Shown here one piece after another: positions 1 to 8,415 of a stretch of DNA of 47,184 nt; position 1 is the stretch's first letter; every line of letters begins with the position of its first letter. The notes under the pieces were generated by a model that saw only the letters and a list, made by a program, of their open reading frames with translations, was not told the origin of the DNA and ran no database searches. Source of the DNA: Sphaerochaeta halotolerans (GTDB lineage Bacteria; Spirochaetota; Spirochaetia; Sphaerochaetales; Sphaerochaetaceae); NCBI RefSeq assembly GCF_003429665.1, contig NZ_QUWK01000016.1:1-47184 (forward strand). Direction: 5' to 3'. The position numbers and the translations under genes were made by a program.

Positions 1-63
1 TTGTTTTTCTTGGTCATTTGCTGCTCCTTCTTTTAGCATAGCAGATTTCCATTTACACAAACT

Positions 64-1362
64 ATGTTACACCCTCGAGTTATGATGATTTTATTGCTTA
101 TCTTCCTATATGGAATAATCCCTGGAATTCAGTTCACACTTTTCATGGTAGATCTCCCTTTCTTTGGAGTCATGGATTCTGTGAATTATTTCTTATCGAT
201 TTTCAGTTATTACTTTATCCTCAATCATATTCTCATCACCATCAAGCTACCGTTTTTACAGAGACACTTTCCCTATGATCGCATGGTCAAGTTCCATGCA
301 GTGAGTGGTACCCTCATCATCATAAGCATATATTGGCATGCGTTCTATAAGCTGATCATTGGGAAAGAGATAGTATTTCTTTCTTGGTTGATATTTGTAT
401 TGTTCACATTGTTGTACCTTTCTGCCATTCTATGGATAGATGCTCCAGGCGTCAGGCATGTTCGCCGGAGGATCTTGAAGTGGATAGGACGAGACTCTCT
501 TGCTCGGTATGATCAGTTGAAGTCAGTTCACGGGTATGCATTCCTGCTCCTTGGTTTCCTGGGATACCTACACATACGTGATGCCGGGCTGACAGATAGT
601 AGCTATGCATTTGCATCCATATATCCTCTGATTCATCTTTTGCTGGTTGGCTTTTTGGTTTTGTACTCCCGATTGAGAAAAATTTGGCTTCCTCGTTTGG
701 AGTTGCAGAATAACCAGCGGATTCATGATGTCAGTATTCTGACATTTGTTCCAAAGGGAGCTAAACGTATTACGTATAGGGCAGGACAATTCGGCTATAT
801 CAGATGGAAAACCCCGGGATTACCTTCTGAGGAACATCCTTTCTCATTTCTTTCGTGTCCCAGTGACCCTGAAATTTCCTTGGGGATCAAGGTGTTGGGC
901 GACTTTACCGAGACTACAGCAAACGTGCAGGTAGGAAGCATAGCACAGATAAATGGCGGGTTTGGGAATTTCATCCCAGATTACTCTAAAGGAAAGATTT
1001 GTCTCATTGGTTCTGGGATTGGTATTGTTCCAATTCTCAGTTTGTTGAGGGATATGAAAACCCACCAACCAGAGAATAGTGTACAATGTTTCCTGGCAGT
1101 GAATACCAGGGAAGATTTGCTCATTGGAGATGAAATAGAGAAGATTGTCGCGATGACACCAAATCTGAATATACGGACTCTTGTATATCAAGAGGATGGA
1201 ATTCTCTATTCCACAGATTTCTTCAAGGAAGCCATCGTTTCTCCAAAGGACTATACCTATTATTTGTGTTCCTCCATGCCAGTGAGGGCAATTGTGCTGA
1301 ATGCATTGAATGAGCTTGGTGTTCCTCATCACCATTTTCACTTTGAGGCATTTTCTTACTGA
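64..1362 (+). CDS. Ferric reductase-like transmembrane flavoprotein
   Basis: Membrane oxidoreductase that would move electrons from NAD(P)H through FAD and two haems across the membrane; the acceptor is unknown. Hydrophobic segments lie near residues 7-28, 41-60, 78-95, 103-124, 155-171 and 181-201. Candidate haem-ligand histidines are H78 and H92 in one pair of helices and H156 and H170 in another. The cytoplasmic half has an FAD-type motif HPFSFLS at 258-264 and a nucleotide-binding GSGIGIVP at 316-323, and ends with an aromatic tail as in ferredoxin-NADP reductase-type domains. An in-frame TAG at 34-36 fixes the start downstream, and the ATG at 64 is the first available. The 33 codable bases before that stop could be the tail of a gene lying outside the window. 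Function as ferric reductase versus another flavocytochrome cannot be decided from sequence. Confidence 0.82.
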   Translation: MLHPRVMMILLLIFLYGIIPGIQFTLFMVDLPFFGVMDSVNYFLSIFSYYFILNHILITIKLPFLQRHFPYDRMVKFHAVSGTLIIISIYWHAFYKLIIGKEIVFLSWLIFVLFTLLYLSAILWIDAPGVRHVRRRILKWIGRDSLARYDQLKSVHGYAFLLLGFLGYLHIRDAGLTDSSYAFASIYPLIHLLLVGFLVLYSRLRKIWLPRLELQNNQRIHDVSILTFVPKGAKRITYRAGQFGYIRWKTPGLPSEEHPFSFLSCPSDPEISLGIKVLGDFTETTANVQVGSIAQINGGFGNFIPDYSKGKICLIGSGIGIVPILSLLRDMKTHQPENSVQCFLAVNTREDLLIGDEIEKIVAMTPNLNIRTLVYQEDGILYSTDFFKEAIVSPKDYTYYLCSSMPVRAIVLNALNELGVPHHHFHFEAFSY

Positions 1363-1660
1363 TCCGAAAGGTGTTTGTCAGGTAGTTATTTGGATTTCCT
1401 TCTTGGAACCATCAGGAGAGAGTACATCCAAGAACTGTATTCTGAAATCCTTGTAAGGGAATCATATCAACTACTTTTACGATGGCATCAGACATGAAAA
1501 GATATGACTTCCCTATTCATGGTACCAACGTAGATATGCTTCTATACATCTGGAAAGGAACCGGAACGAATATCACGCCTTCTATAAAAATGCAATGTTA
1601 GACGGCTGAAAGCAAGATTCTTGCCTCTTGGAATAGTTTGAAGCATGCAAAAGGTGGTAT
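1363..1660. other. Intergenic stretch, no gene seen
   Basis: About 300 bases between the stop of the reductase gene and the stop of the minus-strand ATPase gene. Every frame is broken by stops within roughly 40 codons and I see no convincing hairpin with a T-run. Both flanking genes end here, so it is a convergent 3' region. Confidence 0.6.
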
Positions 1661-2884
1661 TCATTCAGAGGTAAGCCATTGCAGGAGATATTGCTGCTGA
1701 ATTCCTTCATGGCTTCTCCCTGATCCGATTTCATCCATTGAGAGGAGAATCTTTGGGTAGTTATCGTGTATTGCTTGCAGTGGTGCTAGTTCTCTTTTCA
1801 AAGTATTTTCATCAAGAACTGTTGCCGATACTTGGTAGTACATAATTCCTTTGTCTGTTGTTGCCACAAAGTCAACCTCTTTCTCAGCTAACTTACCGAT
1901 GGAAACCTTGTAACCACGCCTGATAAGCTCAAGATATACTATGTTTTCTAGTTGGTGTCCAATATCTGATTCTCCATTAGCTAGGAGATTGTTTCGCAAT
2001 CCTAGGTCAACAATATAATATTTACCCAAGGTCTTGAGAAAACTTCTCCCTCTGATGTCGTAGCGATCAGCCTTATAGAAGATGTAGCTTTCTGTTAATG
2101 CTTGAAGATAGATATCTACAGTATTGACAGATATTTTCCTTCCATTGGACTGAATGGTATCACAGATTTTTTTTGTGGAAATAGGACTACCTATGCAACT
2201 TCCTAATACCTTGATGATTTGTTCCAGAAGTGAAATATCGGTAATGTCTTTTCGCTTTGCCACATCTTTTACAAGTATTGTGTTGTAGATTCCCTGAATA
2301 TACGTCCTGACAACTGTATTGTTTCTCTCCAGCATTGGGATGTAGGGAAAAGACCCATATTTCATATAATGGGAGAAGGCTGTCATACGCGTTTCTTCTT
2401 CTGCAGAGGGGGAATCAAGATATTCACTGAAGGATAAAGGAAGCATTTGTATTTCAATATATCTACCGGAAAGCAGTGTCGCCAATTCCCCAGATAGAAG
2501 ATTAGCATTGGATCCTGTGATATACAGGTCGATGTTCTTTCTGATGTATAGGCTGTCCACGACTTTCTCAAAACCTGGACATTGTTGAATTTCATCAATG
2601 AACACATACGTAAACATGTCATTTTGCAACAAATCCTTGATATAGTTGTATAATGCATGATACTCAAGAAGTTGTTCGTGCTCTATATCCTCAAGGTTGA
2701 TTGATATGATTTGGTTATTTGTTATACCCTCTTGTTTAAGATAGTTGATATATAACTCAAAAAGCGTTGACTTCCCACAGCGCCTCACCCCGGTAATGAC
2801 CTTGATCAATTGCTTGTTGCGCCATGAGATCAACTCCTGTAAGTATCTCTTTCTTGGTATTAATATTCTTTCTTGGATTTTCAT
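1661..2884 (-). CDS. DUF4143-type AAA ATPase (copy 1)
   Basis: Predicted cytoplasmic ATPase of the AAA_14/DUF4143 group, common in accessory regions; its cellular role is unknown. The 407-residue protein has Walker A GVRRCGKST at 32-40, Walker B VFIDEIQ at 94-100 and a sensor-like YITGSNANLL at 121-130. The second half is DUF4143-like and includes EVDFVATTDKG followed by YYQVS, the arrangement these proteins share with PD-(D/E)XK folds. Length matches the family. The start ATG at 2884 faces a divergent region with an array of palindromes (2926-3059). It is the first of four such ATPases here; the others are at 24435, 26596 and 44982. Confidence 0.85.
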   Translation of the reverse strand: MKIQERILIPRKRYLQELISWRNKQLIKVITGVRRCGKSTLFELYINYLKQEGITNNQIISINLEDIEHEQLLEYHALYNYIKDLLQNDMFTYVFIDEIQQCPGFEKVVDSLYIRKNIDLYITGSNANLLSGELATLLSGRYIEIQMLPLSFSEYLDSPSAEEETRMTAFSHYMKYGSFPYIPMLERNNTVVRTYIQGIYNTILVKDVAKRKDITDISLLEQIIKVLGSCIGSPISTKKICDTIQSNGRKISVNTVDIYLQALTESYIFYKADRYDIRGRSFLKTLGKYYIVDLGLRNNLLANGESDIGHQLENIVYLELIRRGYKVSIGKLAEKEVDFVATTDKGIMYYQVSATVLDENTLKRELAPLQAIHDNYPKILLSMDEIGSGRSHEGIQQQYLLQWLTSE

Positions 2885-2925
2885 GAATTCAGTATACTAC
2901 ATAGCAAATAATATAACAATAATTA

Positions 2926-3059
2926 TTTCTGAAATGAGAAAAAAGTATTATAAAATGTAAAGTTATTTCTCTACAGAGAAAAAACTCTTCCTTCTCATTA
3001 GTTTCTCTTATGTGAGAATAATATACCAATATTTGCAAATATTTCTCATATATAAGAAA
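2926..3059. promoter_or_regulatory. Array of four regularly spaced palindromes
   Basis: Four inverted repeats built on TTTCTC/GAGAAA lie between the divergent ATPase and Fic genes. They are TTTCTGAAATGAGAAA (2926-2941), TTTCTCTACAGAGAAA (2966-2981), TTTCTCTTATGTGAGAAT (3002-3019) and TTTCTCATATATAAGAAA (3042-3059). Centre-to-centre distances are 40, 37 and 40 bp, close to four helical turns. I read this as cooperative operator sites for an unidentified dimeric repressor. The region between the array and the Fic start (3060-3312) holds no clear gene. A minus-strand open frame runs through 3155-2889 but crosses the palindromes. Confidence 0.6.
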
Positions 3060-3312
3060 CTTTTCTATCTGATATACCCAATACTCCACATGGTTCTGAT
3101 TGAACACAAGAAGCCGTTCAATGGGTATATATAGTTCTTCTGCTTTTCGGGACATGGGAACCTTTCGTATACTTGGAAATACTCTATCAGAAATGAGGAA
3201 GTAACGATCTACTCCCTCAAAAGTGAAAAGAATAGCAGGAAAATCCGTTTACCCCATCAAAAATGATGGACTATTTATGGTTCATGTGCGAACATTGAGT
3301 AGGAGTAGAACA

Positions 3313-4425
3313 ATGGCATATATCTGGAAAAATCTTGATTGGCCGTCATTTACCTATGATGAAGAACAGGTTACACGGCAATACGAAGCGTATATGTTGC
3401 AGAAAAAAGCAACTGATATTGTGTTTGCAATGATCGATCCAGATATGAGAGACAGGATGCATGCGCAATCCCTTACCGATGAGATACGAGCCAGCCTGGA
3501 AATTGAAGGAGAATCCATCTCCTACGATTCCGTATATTCTTCAATATGCAAGCATCTTGATATTTATCTTGAGAAAAAGGCGAAAAGTGACCGATACGCT
3601 GAAAGTATCTCAATGCTTGTCCTGGATGCAACAGGCAATCTGGATTTGCTCTCTACTGATAGAATACACAAGTGGCACTCCCTTCTCTTCTCCCAGATGG
3701 CTGGGATCAAGCCAAGGCATATTGGTGAATACCGAAGCGGTCCCGTATACATCAGCAAAGGAAATGGGAGGAAGGAAGAACTTGTGTACGAGGGACTTCC
3801 CTTTGAGAAGATTCCAAGAGAGATGGAACAGCTCATTGCATTCATTAATGAGGAGAATGAGAAAAAGCCACTCATAAAAAGTGCCATTGCATCCTTGTGG
3901 TTTCTTTGTATTCACCCCTTTGAGGATGGAAATGGAAGAATCTCCAGGGCGATTGCAGAGTATGTACTCTCAAAAGGTTTTCATGAGACCCACAGGGTAT
4001 ACAGTATGTCATCCTTAATCCTGAAGAATCGAGATGACTATTACCGCCTCTTGCGGGAGTTCAGCTCACAGGCAGAATCGCTGGATTGTACCAAGTGGCT
4101 CCTCTGGAATATCGAAATTGCAATCAAGGCAAAACTGGAAGCACTGAATACCTATGAGAGGAGTGTAAAGCTTACACGGTTTATGAAAAACCTGGACCCA
4201 TCCATCTATAACTCACGACAGTTGTCGATGTTGTTCAAGCTTGCCGATGGATCGTTTGAGGGTAAGCTTTCAACCGATAAATGGGCAAAAATGAACAAAT
4301 GTTCTCCAGCTGCAGCCTCAAGAGATATTCAGCAACTTCTCATTGAAAGATTGTTGGTACCCTCTGGAGAGACCGGCCCGAAAACAGGATACTTCCTCAA
4401 TCCAAACCTTTTGGATAACCTTTAG
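3313..4425 (+). CDS. Fic family protein with DUF4172-like N terminus
   Basis: Predicted AMP- or nucleotide-transferring Fic enzyme; the target is unknown. Residues 1-20 (YIWKNLDWPSFTYDEE) match the DUF4172-type N terminus that often precedes Fic. The catalytic motif HPFEDGNGR is at 201-209. An N-terminal self-inhibition motif of the (S/T)xxxE(G/N) form is visible as S61-LEI-E65-G66, so the enzyme is probably held inactive until released. The C terminus (about 290-370) looks like a winged-helix segment. I chose the ATG at 3313 over one at 3223 because TAGGAG precedes it at normal spacing and the family signature begins there. The gene is divergent from the DUF4143 ATPase across the palindrome array. 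Confidence 0.85.
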   Translation: MAYIWKNLDWPSFTYDEEQVTRQYEAYMLQKKATDIVFAMIDPDMRDRMHAQSLTDEIRASLEIEGESISYDSVYSSICKHLDIYLEKKAKSDRYAESISMLVLDATGNLDLLSTDRIHKWHSLLFSQMAGIKPRHIGEYRSGPVYISKGNGRKEELVYEGLPFEKIPREMEQLIAFINEENEKKPLIKSAIASLWFLCIHPFEDGNGRISRAIAEYVLSKGFHETHRVYSMSSLILKNRDDYYRLLREFSSQAESLDCTKWLLWNIEIAIKAKLEALNTYERSVKLTRFMKNLDPSIYNSRQLSMLFKLADGSFEGKLSTDKWAKMNKCSPAAASRDIQQLLIERLLVPSGETGPKTGYFLNPNLLDNL

Positions 4426-4473
4426 CTCTTTCGTCTCTTATCATTACCACACTCCGGTGGTATGCTTGTATAT

Positions 4474-5043
4474 ATGGATGAGAAGCTACAACAGTTCTTT
4501 TCCTCTCTGGACCGCTCCCGCTTTGTGGACGAACCCTACAAAGCCCTCTCTTCCCTTGACCATCCACTTCCCATTGGCTATGGACAGACCATCAGCCAAC
4601 CAAGCTTGGTTGCCTATATGACTGAACAGCTTGAACTCAATAAAAAGCATACAGTACTGGAGATTGGAACGGGAAGTGGCTACCAGAGTGCCTTCCTTGC
4701 TGAGTTCTCTGGAGAGGTGTATACCGTTGAACGAATCAATGAACTGAGCAAGAAGGCAAAGAAGCGACTGGACTCCTTGGGGTATAAGAACATCCACTAT
4801 CGAGTGGGGGATGGCACCCTCGGCTGGCCTGAGCATGCCCCTTTTGACCGGATCATGGTAACCGCTGCACCCAGCAAAATACCAGAGGCTCTGCTTGATC
4901 AACTAGCTCCTGAGGGCATCATGATCATTCCGGTAGGCCCCGAGGGGTGGCAGGAACTGCTCAAGGTAATCAAGGATAGGCATGGCAGTGTATCTGAGAG
5001 AAAACTTCTGGATGTCACCTTCGTTACATTAGTGGATAAATAG
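4474..5043 (+). CDS. pcm: Protein-L-isoaspartate O-methyltransferase
   Basis: Cytoplasmic repair enzyme that methylates abnormal L-isoaspartyl residues using S-adenosylmethionine. The fold is a class I methyltransferase with the PIGYGQTISQPSLVAYM substrate-loop signature near residues 30-46 and SAM-binding VLEIGTGSGYQSA near 60-72, followed by VYTVERI (the acidic residue contacts the ribose) and later DRIMVTAAP. Length, about 190 residues, is normal for the bacterial short form. Two starts are possible, 4462 and 4474. The upstream GGTGG at 4456-4460 is too close to the first, so I prefer 4474. Confidence 0.9.
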   Translation: MDEKLQQFFSSLDRSRFVDEPYKALSSLDHPLPIGYGQTISQPSLVAYMTEQLELNKKHTVLEIGTGSGYQSAFLAEFSGEVYTVERINELSKKAKKRLDSLGYKNIHYRVGDGTLGWPEHAPFDRIMVTAAPSKIPEALLDQLAPEGIMIIPVGPEGWQELLKVIKDRHGSVSERKLLDVTFVTLVDK

Positions 5044-5076
5044 TATTCCAACATATACACATTAAAATCGATACTA

Positions 5077-5085
5077 CCCCCCCCC
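5077..5085. repeat. Homopolymeric run of nine C
   Basis: Nine consecutive C bases sit 27 bases upstream of the preferred ATG of the DUF2089 gene. Runs of this length are prone to slipped-strand changes in some bacteria and could alter promoter spacing or translation if variable. Whether this one varies cannot be seen from one sequence. Confidence 0.9.
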
Positions 5086-5112
5086 TTGATTGAATGCATA
5101 AGAGAAGTCCTT

Positions 5113-5478
5113 ATGGAACACAATTGGCAGAAACTGCTCTCGATGACCGGGGGAAAGAAGTTCGTAATCACCCAGGTACGGATACCTGAGGACAACGTGA
5201 CCATAGAAGGTGATTTCCAGCTGCATCTCTTTACAGAGCTCAGTATGGAAGACCAGATTTTCATTGCAGCGTTTATCAAGACCAATGGATTGATCAAGCA
5301 GATGGAGTCAATCTTCAACATCAGCTACCCAACGGTTAAGAACCGCTTGAATCGCATTGCTAACCAACTTGACATCGTAGATGTCACTGTGAAGGTTTCC
5401 AACCCGGTTTCGAGCATCCTGGACCGGATTGAGCGAGGGGAGATTAGCGCCAGCGACGCACTGAAGGAGATGGAATAA
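5113..5478 (+). CDS. DUF2089 family protein, probable DNA-binding regulator
   Basis: Small cytoplasmic protein matching the DUF2089 pattern: an acidic N-terminal half, a segment FIAAFIKTNGLIKQMESIFN and then SYPTVKNRLNRIANQL, which reads as a helix-turn-helix. The C terminus IERGEISASDALKEM is the usual amphipathic tail. A TTG at 5086 would extend the frame by nine codons into the poly-C tract. I prefer the ATG at 5113. In related genomes DUF2089 genes commonly precede a small membrane protein and a SHOCT-like protein. Both are recognisable here downstream but are broken. The stop codon overlaps the start of the next (broken) gene. Confidence 0.72.
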   Translation: MEHNWQKLLSMTGGKKFVITQVRIPEDNVTIEGDFQLHLFTELSMEDQIFIAAFIKTNGLIKQMESIFNISYPTVKNRLNRIANQLDIVDVTVKVSNPVSSILDRIERGEISASDALKEME

Positions 5479-5719
5479 TGCTACCAATGCTTCTACATTT
5501 CAGGGTGCAAGGGGAGACAAAGCCCCATCGGTTCTGGTTTTCCTTGGGACTAATATACTTACTGTTTGTCCCATTTCTTCTGCTTGGTGCGGTTGCCTTC
5601 TTGGTACTACTTATAATACCTCCAGGCAAACTTGGTCTTACCTTCCTTTTATCAAGGCGCTTCCATCACTGCTGAGTGCCACAATTGGAACGGAACTTGT
5701 ATTTCGATCGAAAGACTAA
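5478..5719 (+). pseudogene. Small membrane protein of the DUF2089 operon, frameshifted
   Basis: The first frame from ATG 5478 encodes LHFRVQGETKPHRFWFSLG, one long hydrophobic segment and LIIPPGKLGLT, then runs into an early stop at 5673-5675. From about 5642 the +2 frame continues as LPFIKALPSLLSATIGTEL and VFRSKD, ending with TAA at 5717-5719. This is the continuation expected for such a protein. One indel near 5635-5645, next to a short T run, would explain the shift. It overlaps the DUF2089 stop codon by one base, as operon partners do. Confidence 0.62.
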
Positions 5720-5989
5720 GAATATTGCACCTGCTTAGCGAGGGAAAGCTTACTCCCGATGAAGCAGAGAAACTCTTACAGGCGATGGAGAAGGAATCTG
5801 GACAGCTGGAAAGCATCAGGGAAACCCTCAGAGCGGGTTTCGGTCAAGGTTCCTCTTGCTCAGGACAAGATCCAGGAATCCATGCATGAAAGCGGTATTC
5901 CTTTTGACTTCGGGTCAATTGACGCACAGAACATGCAGGAGATCATGGAAGCCCTTGAACTGATGAGTCAACTGTATAGGTGTTTTGCC
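5701..5989 (+). pseudogene. SHOCT-like domain protein remnant, frameshifted
   Basis: The frame beginning at 5701 reads ISIERLRILHLLSEGKLTPD and EAEKLLQAME, a clear SHOCT-like motif of the type that follows DUF2089 genes. Near 5830 the frame must shift to continue as ERVSVKVPLAQDKIQE and a C-terminal EIMEALELMSQ segment. There is no ATG at the expected start (ATT TCG ATC is found) and at least one indel, so I call it a pseudogene. The end is approximate. Confidence 0.58.
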
Positions 5990-6007
5990 GATAACAAGAG
6001 GGAAATA

Positions 6008-6029
6008 GGGTGCCTTTCTCTGGGCACCC
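6008..6029. terminator. Hairpin, weak candidate terminator
   Basis: GGGTGCC (6008-6014) can pair with GGCACCC (6023-6029) across a short loop. It lies between the decayed SHOCT-like gene and the 3' end of the minus-strand Fic gene. No T-run follows on either strand, so termination is doubtful. Confidence 0.35.
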
Positions 6030-6042
6030 AACCTTCTATTCA

Positions 6043-6942
6043 TCAGGATTTCCTATCATAGGGAATCCTGAAGTACTCCAAGTAGTGCCTGAACGTATCC
6101 TGCGCAGCGAGGCATGTATCACGAAGGAATCCTCTTTCTCTCTTCCATTCACTGAGCCCCCTGTAATAATAGATCTTCATATCATCGGGTATGATAAAGG
6201 GAGTGATGTTTGAACGGAGGCACTCCTTGAACATAATCAATCTTCCGCCCCGCCCATTACCATCTTGGAATGGATGGATAAGCTCGAAGTGAACATGGAA
6301 GTCAAGGATATCTTCAAGTGTCTTCTCCTCTATTGAGTGATAGGAGGCAAGCAACGCTTGCATCTGTTCTGCAACCTGCTCAGGAGGCACTGTTTCAAGA
6401 CCTCCAACCTCATTGGGGAGTTTTTTGTAGTTTCCCATGCCAAACCAATCCTTTCGGCTATCACTGGTACCTGTCTTCAAGGTGGCATGCAGTTGTTTGA
6501 TAAACGCCTCACTAAGCGTGAATGTTGCTCGATCAATCATCAGGTCAATGCAACGAAAATGATTCACTGTCTCCACAATGTCGTCAACTTGCAAGATAGT
6601 ATTCTCAAGACTGATGGTATTGGTTTCATAGATATACCGAGTTTGTTCATGGGTGAGCTGGCTTCCTTCCATGTGGTTTGAGTTGAAGGTCATGTCTATC
6701 TGGAGTTTCTGGTAGATACCTCCCTTCCTCCTGGAGTGTTTCTCTTCCTTCAGGCGAGCCAACAGAGAGGAGGCAGTTCTTTGCGATGTCATCCTCACAG
6801 GCTTACTAGCTCCTTCAGGAATCTTCCAGGTTTTCCCTTCCAGGAATGCTCCCTCAATTTTACCTTGAGCGCAATAATTCCTCACCCCTCGTTCGCTCAT
6901 GGACCATTTATGGGCAATTTCTGTGACTGAGTAATACCGCAT
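6043..6942 (-). CDS. Fic family protein with N-terminal helix-turn-helix
   Basis: Second Fic enzyme of the window, 299 residues. Residues 1-42 (YYSVTEIAHKWSMSERGVRN through KTWKIP) resemble a MerR/excisionase-type helix-turn-helix, which suggests DNA binding or autoregulation. The Fic motif HPFQDGNGRGGR lies at 223-234. An inhibitory-type motif S88-NHM-E92-G93 is present, so activity is probably self-restrained. The start at 6942 is supported by GGGAGG upstream on the minus strand, which a start at 6981 lacks. No antitoxin-like partner is adjacent. Confidence 0.85.
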   Translation of the reverse strand: MRYYSVTEIAHKWSMSERGVRNYCAQGKIEGAFLEGKTWKIPEGASKPVRMTSQRTASSLLARLKEEKHSRRKGGIYQKLQIDMTFNSNHMEGSQLTHEQTRYIYETNTISLENTILQVDDIVETVNHFRCIDLMIDRATFTLSEAFIKQLHATLKTGTSDSRKDWFGMGNYKKLPNEVGGLETVPPEQVAEQMQALLASYHSIEEKTLEDILDFHVHFELIHPFQDGNGRGGRLIMFKECLRSNITPFIIPDDMKIYYYRGLSEWKRERGFLRDTCLAAQDTFRHYLEYFRIPYDRKS

Positions 6943-7052
6943 AAGATCCTCCCTTGTAATAGTATAGCATGGTATCGGCATGAAAATTGAAAAATTTAGA
7001 AAAATTATAGTTATTTGCCGGAATATACCATGTACTCCTTTATGAGGGTAAC

Positions 7053-7133
7053 ATGCAAGGAAAGCGTTTCTCAGTCAAAGATAAGAAACATGCATTGGAA
7101 GCAAGACTCTATGTGGAAGGAGAGGAAAGATGA
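7053..7133 (+). pseudogene. Possible transposase N-terminal remnant
   Basis: A 26-codon frame with a good ribosome-binding site (GAGGGT before ATG 7053) reads MQGKRFSVKDKKHALEARLY and stops. The style resembles the first helix of an IS3-type OrfA, but it is too short to be sure. Further open stretches to about 7230 are broken by stops. Confidence 0.3.
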
Positions 7134-7230
7134 TGATGTTTGTGGGTGTATGAATACGAGTATGGGTACTTGCGATATCTCTCATTAGAGGATTTTAGTC
7201 GAAGGTAAAGGTTCTGTTCTTATTGCACAG

Positions 7231-7619
7231 CCAAATAAAGTGGAACGATCTTCCCAAGATCAACTACATGTGTTGTCGGTTGTAGCCCAAGAGGAGTCCC
7301 GCTCGATATCGGAGAATATGAAGTGGTCCCTTCGCAAGCATGCCGAGCAGGGCATCAGGCACCTGGGAAGCAGCCGCATTCTCGGATACAATGAGGTAGG
7401 CGGTGTGCTCGTGCCGAACCAGGACTCCTGGATTGTCAGGGTAATCTTCGAGGACTATGCAGCGGGTTTATACCCCATAGAGATCCATCGTCATTTACGG
7501 GACCTCGGAGTTGCAAATTCCTCAACCAAGCGGATTACTGGAGCAGGGAACATGAGGAAGGTCCTGGACAACGAGGTGTATATGGGGGACCGGATAATCC
7601 AGAATGGACCGGACAGGGA
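7231..7619 (+). pseudogene. Serine recombinase remnant, left part
   Basis: The frame encodes LSVVAQEESRSISENMKWSL, the end of a large serine-recombinase catalytic domain, followed by the Recombinase domain. The catalytic serine portion, about the first hundred residues, is missing upstream, so the gene was already 5'-truncated. At 7620 the sequence jumps abruptly to an NhaC-like fragment. The last 121 bases (7499-7619) recur at 8980-9100, where the recombinase reading frame resumes. Confidence 0.8.
7499..7619 (+). repeat. 121-bp direct repeat, left copy
   Basis: Identical to 8980-9100 except for one base (G in AACGAGGTG here, A in the right copy). With one further mismatch the match extends left to 7492 and 8973, making 128 bp. 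It is recombinase coding sequence and brackets the inserted segment 7620-8979. Confidence 0.95.
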
Positions 7620-8026
7620 TGCTACACAGCATTGACCTGAAACTTTCTCGGTTTGTTGGCACAATTGGTAATCTGACAGTGACCGTCCTCTTTACCTCAA
7701 TCTTAATAACTATATTCAGTGCAAACCAATACCTTGAGGTCATACTTCCAGGCCAAATGTATGAGGAAAACTATTGTGATCAGAAACTCAAACTGAAAAA
7801 CCTCACCTGCACCTTGGAAGCCGGAGGTACCCTCACATCTCCCTTGATCCCATGGAACAGCAGTGCTGTCTTTGTATATTCAGCTCTGGGTGTATCAGCG
7901 GGAGCCTATGCTCCCTATGCAATATTCTGCTGGTTGACTCCCATTGTGGTAGCAATATTCGCCTATGCAAATCTATCTATGGAACGTGTAGCCCCAAGAG
8001 AGACAGAGCCAAAGGATCAGCAATAG
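7620..8026 (+). pseudogene. NhaC-type Na+/H+ antiporter, C-terminal fragment
   Basis: The frame open through 7620-8026 encodes transmembrane segments and the family-like blocks SANQYLEVILPGQMYEE, LEAGGTLTSPLIPWNSSAVF and APYAIFCWLTPIVVAIFAYA, matching the C-terminal third of NhaC-family antiporters. The N-terminal two thirds are absent because the sequence joins recombinase DNA at 7620. The remnant has no start signal of its own. Confidence 0.75.
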
Positions 8027-8114
8027 TCAGCAAGATTGAAGATTCCTTGGTCTTCATATGCCACATGCTTCTGACAAGAGGACTTGTCAATATGGGACGC
8101 CCATGGTACATTGA

Positions 8115-8134
8115 AAGTAGGGAATTCCCTACTT
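8115..8134. promoter_or_regulatory. Perfect 20-bp palindrome, probable TA operator
   Basis: AAGTAGGGAATTCCCTACTT is a perfect inverted repeat ending two bases before the GGAGG ribosome-binding site of the antitoxin gene. AbrB/MazE-type antitoxins normally bind palindromes at this position to repress their own operon, so I infer an autoregulatory operator. Confidence 0.7.
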
Positions 8135-8145
8135 TGGAGGATAAA

Positions 8146-8415
8146 ATGGCACAACAATTTATTGACAATGCAAAAGTGATGGCCAAAGGTCAGGTGACCA
8201 TCCCCAAGGACGTTAGGACAGCTTTGGGCATCGGAGCCGGGGACCGTGTGACTTTTTTAGTGGATGGAGGCAATGTGAGGATTATTAACTCAGCCCTCTA
8301 TGCCATGGAGATTCTACAAAATAAGATGGCAGGTGAAGCACAAAAGGCAGGTTTAGAAGATGATGAGGATGTGATGGCTCTTGTGAGAAGCCTCCGCTCT
8401 GAGAATATTGAATGA
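8146..8415 (+). CDS. AbrB/MazE-type antitoxin
   Basis: An 89-residue DNA-binding antitoxin. The swapped-hairpin AbrB domain is clear: NAKVMAKGQVTIPKDVRTAL, then IGAGDRVTFLVDGGNVRI. The C-terminal acidic tail (AGLEDDEDVMALVRSLRSEN) would contact the toxin. ATG 8146 has GGAGG at 8136-8140. Its stop overlaps the toxin start by four bases, so the two are translationally coupled. A perfect palindrome lies just upstream. Confidence 0.88.
   Translation: MAQQFIDNAKVMAKGQVTIPKDVRTALGIGAGDRVTFLVDGGNVRIINSALYAMEILQNKMAGEAQKAGLEDDEDVMALVRSLRSENIE

Noticed and set aside
844-1341. 165-codon minus-strand frame inside the reductase gene
   Set aside because: Antisense shadow of a well-supported gene with clear FAD- and NAD-binding motifs.
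2889-3155. Minus-strand 88-codon frame between ATPase and Fic genes
   Set aside because: It runs through the four palindromes, becomes AT-rich nonsense in its second half and lacks a ribosome-binding site. Its first 35 residues look protein-like, so a gene remnant is not excluded.
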